64,000 nt of DNA from positions 86,766 through 150,765 of the forward strand of contig CACZAC010000002.1 of the NCBI GenBank assembly GCA_902779125.1, written 5' to 3'. Position numbers and translations under genes: made by a program. Of the stretch, positions 36,903 through 44,706 are shown in pieces. Below the pieces are notes generated by a model. The model was given only the letters and a program-made list of their open reading frames with translations. It did no database searches and had not been told where the DNA came from. Source of the DNA: an uncultured Bacteroidales bacterium. Its GTDB lineage: Bacteria; Bacteroidota; Bacteroidia; Bacteroidales; Muribaculaceae. Within the stretch, counting starts at the first letter, position 1; each line of letters starts with the position of its first letter.

Positions 36903-37736
36903 TTACGGTTTAGTTGCTCTAGGCGCCATTGCATAGACAATATCACGCAATCGCGCCGCCTCCTGTTTGGGCTTGAACATATCAAGTTCAGACCAGGGGA
37001 TAGGATTTCCAATTAACACATGCAGGGTCGCGCCACGCTGCTTGAGCATCTCCTTGGGAAGGAATATCAATTCAATGTTGAACTTGATGCCCAGACGCTT
37101 GCGCCACTTGGCAAAACGGTAAAAGAACTTCGAATTGCGGGCATCAAAAAATACGGGCACGATGTCGCGTTGAGAGTTCACAGCCTGGACAACAGCCGAC
37201 TTTTGCCACGGCAAGTCGGCAATGGACCCATCGGGCTGCATGCGGGAGCACAATCCCGCCGGGAATGTGATAAACTGGCTGTCACTGTTCAACGCTTCTT
37301 CAATCTGGGAGGCATTGGTACGCGACTGCTTGCCATACTTGTTCACGGGAAGGAACACGTCGCGCAGAGGCTCTACTGCCATCAGCAGGTCATTGACCAG
37401 GAACTTGATGCGACGGTCATAACGGTGTCCCAGCAGCGAAATCAGCGCCAAGCCGTCAAGTCCGCCCAGCGGGTGGTTGGACACAAACATGAAGCGTCCC
37501 TCGGGCAGACGGTCAAGCCCGGTAGCATCCACCTTGACGTCCATTTCGTTAAGGGCAGCAGTAGCAGCATCAACACCGTTTTTACCTGCCATCTTCGTGA
37601 GGATGTCATTAAGCTGGTCCTGACAGATTGTGCGTTCGAGCCAACGTATAGCAAACCGCGGTATATAGCGATAGTGCGCGGACAGTCTTTTCCTGAGCAC
37701 GCTATCGACATCTATTTTCAGTAACCCGTTAGCCAT
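36903..37736 (-). CDS. glsA: Glycine-lipid O-acyltransferase (PlsC type)
   Basis: 277 residues. The acyltransferase block I is SNHPLGGLDGLALI (NHxxxxD form with one residue less), followed by VNDLLMAVEPLRDVFLPVNK and FPAGLCSR (block III, FPEGxxSR form). The expected reaction is O-acylation of N-acyl glycine to mature glycine lipid at the inner membrane. A general lysophosphatidate acyltransferase is the alternative. It is first of the run glsA-glsB-wzi-lipoprotein on the minus strand. Confidence 0.78.
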   Translation of the reverse strand: MANGLLKIDVDSVLRKRLSAHYRYIPRFAIRWLERTICQDQLNDILTKMAGKNGVDAATAALNEMDVKVDATGLDRLPEGRFMFVSNHPLGGLDGLALISLLGHRYDRRIKFLVNDLLMAVEPLRDVFLPVNKYGKQSRTNASQIEEALNSDSQFITFPAGLCSRMQPDGSIADLPWQKSAVVQAVNSQRDIVPVFFDARNSKFFYRFAKWRKRLGIKFNIELIFLPKEMLKQRGATLHVLIGNPIPWSELDMFKPKQEAARLRDIVYAMAPRATKP

Positions 37737-37812
37737 AAGACAGTGTTTTCAACCGAATCAAACATACAAAATTAGATATTTTGCCCGAAAAAATAAAGCA
37801 TGAAGCAAAAAA

Positions 37813-37844
37813 TTTGTCAATGACAACTAAAAGTTCTACTTTTG
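37813..37844 (+). promoter_or_regulatory. Promoter of the polytopic membrane protein
   Basis: TTTG (37813-37816), a 20-base spacer and TACTTTTG (37837-37844) match the Bacteroidota consensus. The start would be about 70 bases before the ATG at 37920. Confidence 0.6.
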
Positions 37845-37919
37845 CAATGAATAATCAAGCCTTTTCAAAGCGCATTACACCTCAGTAACGCCTGTGAATC
37901 AGTTGGAACAGATAGGATA

Positions 37920-39383
37920 ATGACTAAAGGAAACAGATTGACAATGCCGCAATTAGTGTTGATGCTCGTCGAGTTGACAGTATTTGCTGTACTCGCCGTG
38001 TTGGCATCCTTGCATTATGGCATTGACGACGGGATTCGCATCACTGCGGCCAATGCCGTGGCCTATATCATTCCCCGCATCGTGCTCACTCGCGCCCGTG
38101 GAAGCAACACAGCATCACTCATCCTGCTGCTTGTGCTCACGGTTTTCCTGATAGCCATTGACTATACCCGCATGTACAACTGGAGCCATGTAGAGGATTA
38201 CTCCCTGAGAATACCTAATGTTCAGAACGATGCCCGCGGCTATTATGGATGGGCGCTGGACAGTTATTACGGCAATACACGACTGGGAGAAATCCCCTTC
38301 CCTGGATTCCCGCTGATGATGGTCGCCCTGTGGAAACTGTTCGGCATCAGTGTCGTGTGGCCCGTAGCCATGAATATGTCATTCACGCTTCTCTCGGTCG
38401 TACTCACCGGTATGTTCACTCGCCGGTTGCTGATAGGGCGCGTTTCGGCATCTCCAACGGTTCTGCTCAACGGCGGCATGTTCCTGACAGCCATCCTTTT
38501 CTACTACCTGATGATTGGCACCAGTGTCTTGAAGGAAGGCTCTATCTACCTGTCTATGACTATGGCGGCATTTGCGTTGGCTTCTATGACGGCAATCGAC
38601 GAGGAGCGGCACCGCCCATGGCTTGACTTTGCGCTCTTTGTGATTGCTTGTTTGCTCATGGCGGGCGTGCGCACCACCTATCTGTATTTTATCGCTTTGG
38701 GCATCATCGTCATGGCATTGCCCAACTGGCGCCGCGACTGGATGATGTCACTGGCGATGTTTGCTGTGTTCTTTATAGCATTGCTTGTAGGAGACCATTT
38801 CGCCTCCTATTCGTTTGAGCGCCACGCCGAGATTATCGGTGGCGGTTGGGATATGCAGCGGTTTTATATTACGGGCGAGTCGCAGCTCCTCTACCGCGAG
38901 GTGCTTGACTATTATTTCCTCTACTCTCCATGGCACCGCATGTTGATGCTGCCCCTCACCATGTCTGTCCAGTTTATCATTCCTCTGCCCTGGAATTATT
39001 ATGAGCACCATTCTTTTCTGAACCTTCTCAGCAGGATGACTTGGGGCTGGTATCTGGTGGGCGGCACTGCCCTGTTCTATTTTGCGGTCATCAGTTGGCG
39101 ACGACGCGAGAACATGGGGGTATGGCCCTGGTGGCCCGCCATTTCCTTCGCGGCAATGGCCTATGTCATGGCAGGCTCCACAGCACGCTATGTCCTGCCC
39201 ATCGAACCGTTGTTTGTACCCGTAGCCATGTTTGTGTTCTGCCGCCTAGCCGAGGGACAATGGCGGCGCCAATACAAGTTGTGGTGTGTGGTTTTCATTG
39301 TACTCACCGTTGCGGCACTCGTCGTCTGTCACCTGTTCCAGCGCGGCATCCTCTCGGGTCTCCTGCCTGCCCCGGCAGCTTGA
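37920..39383 (+). CDS. Polytopic membrane protein, possible glycosyltransferase-like
   Basis: 487 residues with about 11-12 hydrophobic segments. An early extracytoplasmic loop carries DYTRMYNWSHVEDYS and DARGYYGWALDSYYGN; an acidic motif in the first large loop followed by GEIPFPGFPLMM resembles GT-C enzymes such as the PMT/ArnT group, but I cannot place it in a named family. It might act on lipid-linked sugars. A second ATG at 37944 is also possible. It has its own promoter and no operon partner. Confidence 0.6.
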   Translation: MTKGNRLTMPQLVLMLVELTVFAVLAVLASLHYGIDDGIRITAANAVAYIIPRIVLTRARGSNTASLILLLVLTVFLIAIDYTRMYNWSHVEDYSLRIPNVQNDARGYYGWALDSYYGNTRLGEIPFPGFPLMMVALWKLFGISVVWPVAMNMSFTLLSVVLTGMFTRRLLIGRVSASPTVLLNGGMFLTAILFYYLMIGTSVLKEGSIYLSMTMAAFALASMTAIDEERHRPWLDFALFVIACLLMAGVRTTYLYFIALGIIVMALPNWRRDWMMSLAMFAVFFIALLVGDHFASYSFERHAEIIGGGWDMQRFYITGESQLLYREVLDYYFLYSPWHRMLMLPLTMSVQFIIPLPWNYYEHHSFLNLLSRMTWGWYLVGGTALFYFAVISWRRRENMGVWPWWPAISFAAMAYVMAGSTARYVLPIEPLFVPVAMFVFCRLAEGQWRRQYKLWCVVFIVLTVAALVVCHLFQRGILSGLLPAPAA

Positions 39384-39573
39384 CATCACCATCTTTTTCC
39401 TCTTGTTTCTTGACTGTTTGCGGTAGTATTTCCCTGCCGTTTTGTCGTTCAATTTGTGCCCTTGGTCGGTAATTCGGGGGTACTCATCGTTTTTGGTAAA
39501 GTCCTGCCTTAAACTTCGGCTATGGGTTGGTGTCTAAAAGGCAAGAAAACAAACAACTTAAAACTTGACGACA

Positions 39574-40251
39574 ATGAAAAAGACTTTACTTCTCACCCTG
39601 ATGTGCATGGCGCTTGCACTGCCAGCCATCGCACAATATGGATACCCCTATGGGGGACGCCCCCGCGTACAGACGGTGGGACGCCACGGCAACGAGTATA
39701 TCGCCTGGCACCGGTACTACTTCGGACTGCGAGTGGGCATGAACGTCTCCCACGTCAATAGCGAGAGTCCTCTGTTAGACGGCAGCAGCCCCAAGACCGG
39801 ACTGAACATCGGATTGGCAGCCGGCACCCAGCTCACCTACCGAGCTCCGCTGTTCCTCGAAACAGGACTGTACTATACCCAGAAGGGCGGCAAGAGCGGT
39901 TCGGGGCACGACAAGTTCACCTACGACCTCAACTATCTCGAGGTGCCCCTGCTCATCAAGTACAAGCACTTCGTCGGCAACCAGACGAGCATCCAGCCCT
40001 ATGCAGGCGGTTACCTCGCCATCGGCACCGACGGCAACATCAAGAACTACGGCACGAGAACCGCGTTCAGATCCTTCGAAAACGACTATTTCAACCGCTT
40101 TGACGGCGGACTCAAAATCGGATGTGGAGTGGGATACAATATGCTCTATCTGGATGCCAGCTATGACATCGGCCTGGCAAACATCGGGCAAGATAACTTT
40201 GACGACACCCATGGCGGGTGCTTCACGATAAATCTAGGTGTGAATTTCTAA
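39574..40251 (+). CDS. PorT-like outer-membrane beta-barrel protein
   Basis: 225 residues from the ATG at 39574. A signal peptide (MKKTLLLTLMCMALALPAIA) is followed by a Tyr/Pro-rich stretch and an eight-strand-type barrel: RYYFGLRVGMNVSHV, NIGLAAGTQLTY, LFLETGLYYTQKG, YLEVPLLIKYKH, and a C-terminal GCFTINLGVNF ending in Phe. This is the 'outer membrane protein beta-barrel' family abundant in Bacteroidota. The function is unknown. A strong terminator follows at 40271. Confidence 0.85.
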   Translation: MKKTLLLTLMCMALALPAIAQYGYPYGGRPRVQTVGRHGNEYIAWHRYYFGLRVGMNVSHVNSESPLLDGSSPKTGLNIGLAAGTQLTYRAPLFLETGLYYTQKGGKSGSGHDKFTYDLNYLEVPLLIKYKHFVGNQTSIQPYAGGYLAIGTDGNIKNYGTRTAFRSFENDYFNRFDGGLKIGCGVGYNMLYLDASYDIGLANIGQDNFDDTHGGCFTINLGVNF

Positions 40252-40270
40252 ATCACGTAATTTCTGGGTG

Positions 40271-40311
40271 GCGCGTGCCGCTCTATCACACCGGTGGCAC
40301 GCGCATTTTTT
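40271..40311 (+). terminator. Rho-independent terminator after the barrel gene
   Basis: GCGCGTGCC (40271-40279) pairs with GGCACGCGC (40296-40304), followed by an A and six T. Confidence 0.9.
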
Positions 40312-40344
40312 CAAACTATTGGGACTTTTCCCAAATAAAAACAG

Positions 40345-40352
40345 TATATTTG
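40345..40352 (+). promoter_or_regulatory. Promoter -7 element of the Tyr-rich lipoprotein gene
   Basis: TATATTTG followed by C, 34 bases before the ATG at 40386, matches the -7 consensus; the upstream TTG at 40319-40321 is a little too far (23-base spacer). Confidence 0.45.
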
Positions 40353-40385
40353 CAACAATTATCAATCTATTAAAATTCAAGCGCT

Positions 40386-40916
40386 ATGAAAAAGATATAC
40401 TACATGCTGCTTCTTGCAGCGCTGTCGATGACAATGGTCTCATGCGACGACAACTGGGATTCCCCCTACTATGTTGATGACATCGTGGGCAGCTGGGTTT
40501 CCTATTACGGACACGACGGCTACGGTGAATATGATATTATCGGACGTGATCAGGTGCGTTACGACTTCTACAGCAACTACACCGGCCGTTACACCTACTA
40601 CACCTACTACGGTGGTATGGATTTTGTGGATTTCGACTGGCAAATCCGTGGCGACCGCCTTATCATCTACTACTACGACGGTGACAGCGAGTACCTGTAC
40701 TACGGATATGACCGCAACGGAGACCTGATTATGGCAACCGACCCCCACTTCTACCAGTACACCGCCTATTGTCCCGCCGGATACTATTACTACAGTCCGG
40801 CCAAGGATGTCGTGACAGACTCCGATACTGCCACCACCAAGGCCAAGGAGGGCACCTCAACCGCCCCCAAGGGACCCCGAGCCACCAAGGCACGCGAAGC
40901 CCTCGTGGAAAAGTAA
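40386..40916 (+). CDS. Tyr-rich lipoprotein of unknown function
   Basis: 176 residues. Signal with lipobox MTMVSC (Cys at residue 20), then DDNWDSPYYVDDIVGSWVSY. Residues 25-140 hold nearly thirty tyrosines, mostly in YY or YxY pairs (RYTYYTYYGG, IIYYYDGDSEYLYYGYD, GYYYYS), alternating with Asp and Gly. The GSWVSYY...YDFYSNYTGRYTYY pattern suggests a lipocalin-like beta fold with extreme Tyr enrichment. The last 35 residues are a Thr/Ala/Lys low-complexity tail. I do not recognise a named family. It has its own promoter and terminator. Confidence 0.75.
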   Translation: MKKIYYMLLLAALSMTMVSCDDNWDSPYYVDDIVGSWVSYYGHDGYGEYDIIGRDQVRYDFYSNYTGRYTYYTYYGGMDFVDFDWQIRGDRLIIYYYDGDSEYLYYGYDRNGDLIMATDPHFYQYTAYCPAGYYYYSPAKDVVTDSDTATTKAKEGTSTAPKGPRATKAREALVEK

Positions 40917-40942
40917 GCAACAATCAAAACACAACGCTTTAT

Positions 40943-40982
40943 AAAGGCACGCCAAACATCCAAAACGGCGTGCCTTTCCTTT
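40943..40982 (+). terminator. Terminator after the Tyr-rich lipoprotein
   Basis: AAAGGCACGCC (40943-40953) pairs perfectly with GGCGTGCCTTT (40967-40977), followed by a T/C-rich tail. Confidence 0.85.
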
Positions 40983-41050
40983 TCTCACATTTAAACCCGA
41001 AACCGCGAGCAACGCGAGCATCATTGCCTGGCGTGGCCGTCAACGCATCC

Positions 41051-41156
41051 CCCCACGCCAAGACGCAAAGCCGCAAAGTATAGAAAACAATAAATACAAC
41101 AAATACAAAGCGGATGCCATATATAAATCTTAGCGGCTTTGCGCCTTAGCGTGAGG
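41051..41156. repeat. Long imperfect inverted repeat
   Basis: Arms 41051-41078 and 41129-41156 are 28 bases each and complementary at 24 positions; the shared core is GCGGCTTTGCG. The loop of 50 AT-rich bases includes AATACAACAAATACAA, which recurs before the thioesterase gene near 48836-48851. It looks like a small non-autonomous repeat. It is part of the 40917-41280 gap, which holds no gene. Confidence 0.65.
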
Positions 41157-41269
41157 CAAATCGAGCATCGCAAATCGGGTGCGGAGCCTCTCTAAACTCT
41201 AAACTCTAAACCCTAAACTCTAAACTGCGAACAAGGCGAGCATAGGGCGTCTTAGCGTGAGGCAAATCG
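41145..41269. repeat. Dispersed intergenic repeat with CTCTAAACT strings
   Basis: CTTAGCGTGAGGCAAATCG occurs at 41145-41163 and again at 41251-41269. Between them is a run of CTCTAAACT-type strings (about 41193-41226) followed by GCGAACAAGGCGAGCAT. The same order, CTCTAAACT strings then GCGAGCGCAGCGAGCAT, recurs near 60150-60187 at the 3' end of the PatB-type gene. Confidence 0.6.
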
Positions 41270-41280
41270 GTGTTTCTTGT

Positions 41281-41922
41281 TTAGTTATGGGGAGACGGGA
41301 CGAGGAGGAGACGGGCGTTGGAGGTGACGGTGATGAGGAGGTCGTCGGTAGTGAGGTGAAGGGATTGGGCAACGAGGTCGGCGACGTCGCAGATGGGAAC
41401 GGAAGTGTCATCGGTCTCGATGAGCAAGCGGTCGAGCGGGGTGACCTGCAGGGCGGCGGGATTGAAACGAGCGCCGAAGGAGAGGTAGCAGCCCGCGTCG
41501 AGCCATGTGCGTGCCACATGGGCATTGCTGCGCATACCGTGGATGGCAAGCGGCACATCGGTCAAGCCAGCACGCCGACGGGCATCAAGCACCTGTCGAG
41601 ACGTCCTCACGCTATGCACCACGACGGGCTTACCCAAGTCATGCGCCAATTGGAGATGACGCACAAACAGCGCTTCCTGCAGTGCCATATTGCCGCCACG
41701 CAGGGCATCCAGTCCCGTCTCGCCGATAGCGAGCACCTGGGGATGACGGGCACATTGCTCCAGCAGGTCAAAATCGACATCGGTGATACCATCGGCAGTG
41801 TCCCACGGATGAAAACCCACCGAATACCACAAACCGGGCTGCGGGTCAAACCGTCGCGGGTCTACCGAGATGAGAGCAGCGGTGGCGTCAAGCCTATGAG
41901 TATGAAAGTCGAGAATATCCAT
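41281..41922 (-). CDS. TatD family metal-dependent hydrolase
   Basis: 213 residues from the ATG at 41922 (MDILDFHTHRLD). The metal-binding HxH is at residues 7-9, GETGLD at about 67-72, VVVHSVR and the closing IETDD follow. TatD proteins are metal-dependent DNases or related hydrolases. At 213 residues it is shorter than the usual 255-265, with trimmed loops; the region after HCFSG in TatD reads IHGMRSN here. It follows yidD on the minus strand, as in other Bacteroidales, and ends close to a repeat-rich gap. Confidence 0.88.
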   Translation of the reverse strand: MDILDFHTHRLDATAALISVDPRRFDPQPGLWYSVGFHPWDTADGITDVDFDLLEQCARHPQVLAIGETGLDALRGGNMALQEALFVRHLQLAHDLGKPVVVHSVRTSRQVLDARRRAGLTDVPLAIHGMRSNAHVARTWLDAGCYLSFGARFNPAALQVTPLDRLLIETDDTSVPICDVADLVAQSLHLTTDDLLITVTSNARLLLVPSPHN

Positions 41923-41952
41923 TTTAGACTTCAAATAAATAACCAAGAACTA

Positions 41953-42003
41953 CTAGAAACCAGAAACTAGGGACTAGGGACTAGAAACTAGGAACTAGAA
42001 ACT
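41953..42003. repeat. CTAG-rich tandem strings between yidD and tatD
   Basis: Repeated strings AGAAACTAGGGACTAG and GGAACTAGAAACTA fill the gap and reach the yidD stop codon. They match the reverse complement of the string at 11583-11603. Confidence 0.6.
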
Positions 42004-42262
42004 AAGGTACCGGATCATAGCCACTGCCACCCCAAGGATTACAGCGCAGGATGCGCCACACCGCAAGTGCCAAGCCCTTGAAGGGGCCATGCTTGCGTAT
42101 TGCCTCGATAGCATACTGGCTGCACGTGGGTGTGAAACGGCATGTGGGAGGGGTGAGCGGAGAGATAAACTTCTGGTAGAAGCGGATGGGCAGTATCAAC
42201 AGCCAACCGATGAAGTGCAACACCTCACGACAAAAATGCACGATTTCATCGATGATTTTCAT
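42002..42262 (-). CDS. yidD: Membrane protein insertion efficiency factor YidD
   Basis: 86 residues, normal length. An amphipathic N-terminus with [31 protein letters not shown] carries the three conserved cysteines, and [18 protein letters not shown] is the family end. YidD assists YidC in inserting membrane proteins at the inner membrane. Its start overlaps the rnpA stop by 4 bases, the classic arrangement. Confidence 0.97.
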   Translation of the reverse strand: MKIIDEIVHFCREVLHFIGWLLILPIRFYQKFISPLTPPTCRFTPTCSQYAIEAIRKHGPFKGLALAVWRILRCNPWGGSGYDPVP

Positions 42263-42675
42263 GATTGCGGCGTTTCGTCGGTGGGCGGTTGCTGCTCGGT
42301 TGCAGCCTGAGCGATGCGGTTGAGCAGATTGACCATTTTCTCGTTGATGACGCTATAAGTGGCTGGCGTGTTGTCCAGATAGACAAAGGCGATGTCCACC
42401 CCCCACCCTTGCTGTTCGAGCACAGGTACCAGCAACTGGCGACGGTTCAGGCGATAAGCCTCACGCACTCGACGGCGCAGGGTGACACGCCCCACGGCCT
42501 TGCGGATGCGCTTCTTGGGGATGGAGATGAGAAACTGCACGGGATGCTCACCACGTGGCCGCAACCTGTAGGCGGCACGCAGCGGGAACGCCATCAGCGA
42601 CCGTCCCTCATCAAAGAGGCGGTTGACAGCAGTGCGGCTGCACAGTTTTTCGTCTTTACTTAACTTGTAATCCAT
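42259..42675 (-). CDS. rnpA: Ribonuclease P protein component
   Basis: 138 residues from the ATG at 42675 ([21 protein letters not shown]). The RNA-binding RNR motif region reads [20 protein letters not shown], and the central beta strands are intact. RnpA binds the RNase P RNA and helps mature tRNA 5' ends. A promoter lies 9 bases upstream. The overlap with yidD indicates translational coupling. Confidence 0.95.
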   Translation of the reverse strand: MDYKLSKDEKLCSRTAVNRLFDEGRSLMAFPLRAAYRLRPRGEHPVQFLISIPKKRIRKAVGRVTLRRRVREAYRLNRRQLLVPVLEQQGWGVDIAFVYLDNTPATYSVINEKMVNLLNRIAQAATEQQPPTDETPQS

Positions 42676-42683
42676 TCCGGATG

Positions 42684-42691
42684 CAAAATTA
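42684..42691 (-). promoter_or_regulatory. rnpA promoter -7 element
   Basis: TAATTTTG on the minus strand, 9 bases before the rnpA ATG, with TTG 18 bases further up (42712-42710). The transcript would have almost no leader. Confidence 0.45.
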
Positions 42692-42760
42692 CCAAAACTT
42701 TGGCAAACCCAATGCCATGAAAGCGCACTTTCGATGGCAGATGCGCTGCAAAGTTCAACT

Positions 42761-42794
42761 AAAAAGATGGGGCACGCTCTTGTCATGCCCCATC
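42761..42794 (-). terminator. Terminator after hemD
   Basis: Reading the minus strand, GATGGGGCA pairs with TGCCCCATC across a 11-base loop and is followed by five T. Confidence 0.9.
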
Positions 42795-42818
42795 AATATC
42801 TTACCGTTACAACGGATT

Positions 42819-43805
42819 CTATTTCTTTTCAGCCTTGGCTTTACGGGTGGCAGCGGCCTTCTTGGCAGCAGCCGAACGCTTGGCGGCGGCAGCGGCGGCA
42901 GCCTCGGCTTTAGCCTTGCGGGTAGCAGCAGCCTTCTTGGCAGCAGCCGAGCGCTTGGCAAACAACTCGTCGGCAGCAGCATCAGGCTCAGGCTGGGGAG
43001 CGGCAGGAGCGGCAGGCTTGTCGACCTTCATCGGCTTGAGCGCCATCCTGGGGGCCTTCACTTCATCCGACATCCTGTTCTTGAGGTAATACTCGATAGC
43101 ACTGGCCATCGACGGGGTCTCGGGAGTGATGGTCACGTCAACCGTCAGACCGGCGTTAGCGGCAGCCTCGAGCGTTGTGGAACCCATGGCAGCGATAACC
43201 ACCTTGCGGTCCATGTAGTCGGGGAAATTGGTGATATACGACTTGATGCCGGCAGGGGTGAAGAACACGAGCATATCATAGTCAAACACCTCGCCCGGCT
43301 TGAAGTCGTTGCTCACGGTGCGGTACATCACAGCCTTGACATACTTCACCTTGTTATTGTCAAGGACGACGGCCTTATCGTTATGCACATCGCTCACAGG
43401 CATCAGATAAGTTTCCTTGTTGTGCTTGGCGATAATGGGGATAAGGTCCTCCATCCTGCCAGACTCACTATAGAATATCTTGCGCTTGCGGTAGATGACA
43501 TACTTCTGCAGATAGTGGGCTACGGTCTCGCTCACACAGAAGTACTTTAACGTGTCGGGGACATTATAACGCAGTTCTTTGCACAGACGGAAGAAATGGT
43601 CGATAGCAGTGCGTGCCGTCAAAATAATGGCACTATAATCAGGCACATTGATTTTAGACTGCCTGAATTCCTTAGATGTGAGTCCTTCTACCTTAATGAA
43701 AGGCCTGAAAACAATCTCTACACCGTACTTCTTCTCTAAGTCAAAATAAGGAGATTTCTCAGAGGTTGGTCTAGGTTGAGAAACCAGAATCTTCTTAATG
43801 CTCAT
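42819..43805 (-). CDS. hemD: Uroporphyrinogen-III synthase-like protein with a Lys/Ala-rich tail
   Basis: 328 residues. Residues 1-250 are a HemD domain: MSIKKILVSQPRPT, ILTARTAIDHFFRL, FCVSETVAHYLQKY, VFFTPAGIKSYITNF and VIAAMGSTTLEAAANAGLT are the family landmarks; it would close and invert hydroxymethylbilane in heme synthesis. Residues of about 255-328 are unlike HemD: a Pro/Ala linker and then two copies of SAAAKKAAATRKAKAE joined by an Ala run, strongly basic and similar to the C-terminal tails of histone H1 and bacterial H1-like proteins. The DNA of the two copies (about 42826-42950) is a direct repeat. A possible internal promoter (TACCTTTG, 43894-43887) lies within the upstream gene's end. 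Confidence 0.88.
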   Translation of the reverse strand: MSIKKILVSQPRPTSEKSPYFDLEKKYGVEIVFRPFIKVEGLTSKEFRQSKINVPDYSAIILTARTAIDHFFRLCKELRYNVPDTLKYFCVSETVAHYLQKYVIYRKRKIFYSESGRMEDLIPIIAKHNKETYLMPVSDVHNDKAVVLDNNKVKYVKAVMYRTVSNDFKPGEVFDYDMLVFFTPAGIKSYITNFPDYMDRKVVIAAMGSTTLEAAANAGLTVDVTITPETPSMASAIEYYLKNRMSDEVKAPRMALKPMKVDKPAAPAAPQPEPDAAADELFAKRSAAAKKAAATRKAKAEAAAAAAAKRSAAAKKAAATRKAKAEKK

Positions 43806-43813
43806 GTAGTTAT

Positions 43814-44698
43814 TTATGTATGTAAAATACCACTAATCCAGTACGTTACGCTCGCCATAATGACAAGTGGAACGATTTCGACGGCGCAAAGGTACAAAAT
43901 AAAATAGATAATCGATGACAAATTGCTATAAAAAATTCTAAAACCCTTATAGACAAAGATTAATCGCGCCACCAAATAAAGTACTGCCGCAATGCCTAAT
44001 AGCAATTTGCCATGAACGGGATACAACATGAGGAGGAAGAGGACAGGCAGCAGTGTCAAGCCCAGAAAAGCCTGTGTGGACTTGAAGCCGTCAATCCACA
44101 GTTTGGAGCCTACCCTGTCGCTGAAAGTATACCCTAACAACTTGTACATCAGCCATTGAACGATATAAAATCCCAGCGCAAGGCCACAGTAGGCCGTGAT
44201 ATGGGGAAACACACTGGACTGGAGCGACTGTGACAGTGAGGGCAGCAACAGCTGCACTGCAAGATAGATGAGAAAGCCCTCTACTATACAAGTGTTGGCT
44301 ATAAGCGCGGCCAGTATGCTTGTCTCGTTGACAGTATGATCCTCAAACAGATTCTCGCGCCGCCGCGTCGAGAACATGTAGTGGAAAAAGTTCTCAATAT
44401 ACTTGTAGCCCGTGTGATAACTCAATGCCACCGCCAGCAACCCCGCTAGCAGCAGCGCCATCGACGGAGTGTCATGCAAGGGTGAACGGGCAAAGGGCTG
44501 TGCCTGTCCCGTTTCGGGCAATTCCATCACTGGGAGTGTATTGATGTCGCCCAAGACAGAATCTCCTGCCTCAACGGTTGGAAAGCCGTCAAGGTACTGC
44601 GGAGCGTAGTATGCCTCAACGGTATCGGCAGGGTGCCGCAAGGCCTGTTGCTGCACTGCTCCTTGGACGGTATCGGCGGGATGACTGTGAACGGGCAT
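43814..44698 (-). CDS. DUF4271 membrane protein
   Basis: 294 residues. The first 90 residues are a Pro/Thr/Gln-rich non-conserved part; after that come about six membrane segments with YKYIENFFHYMFSTRRRENLF, the FYIVQWLMYKLLGYTF region and the C-terminal RIFYSNLSSIIYFILYLCAVEIVPL, typical of the DUF4271 family next to hemD in Bacteroidota. The role is unknown; the conserved pairing suggests a link to heme or envelope biology. It is 8 bases from hemD and 8 bases from the LOG gene, so the three are probably one operon. Confidence 0.85.
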   Translation of the reverse strand: MPVHSHPADTVQGAVQQQALRHPADTVEAYYAPQYLDGFPTVEAGDSVLGDINTLPVMELPETGQAQPFARSPLHDTPSMALLLAGLLAVALSYHTGYKYIENFFHYMFSTRRRENLFEDHTVNETSILAALIANTCIVEGFLIYLAVQLLLPSLSQSLQSSVFPHITAYCGLALGFYIVQWLMYKLLGYTFSDRVGSKLWIDGFKSTQAFLGLTLLPVLFLLMLYPVHGKLLLGIAAVLYLVARLIFVYKGFRIFYSNLSSIIYFILYLCAVEIVPLVIMASVTYWISGILHT

Positions 44699-44706
44699 GG
44701 GAATGG

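Noticed and set aside
41193-41226. Telomere-like CTAAACT/CCCTAAA strings
   Set aside because: Short, irregular and internal to the chromosome; better seen as part of a dispersed intergenic repeat.
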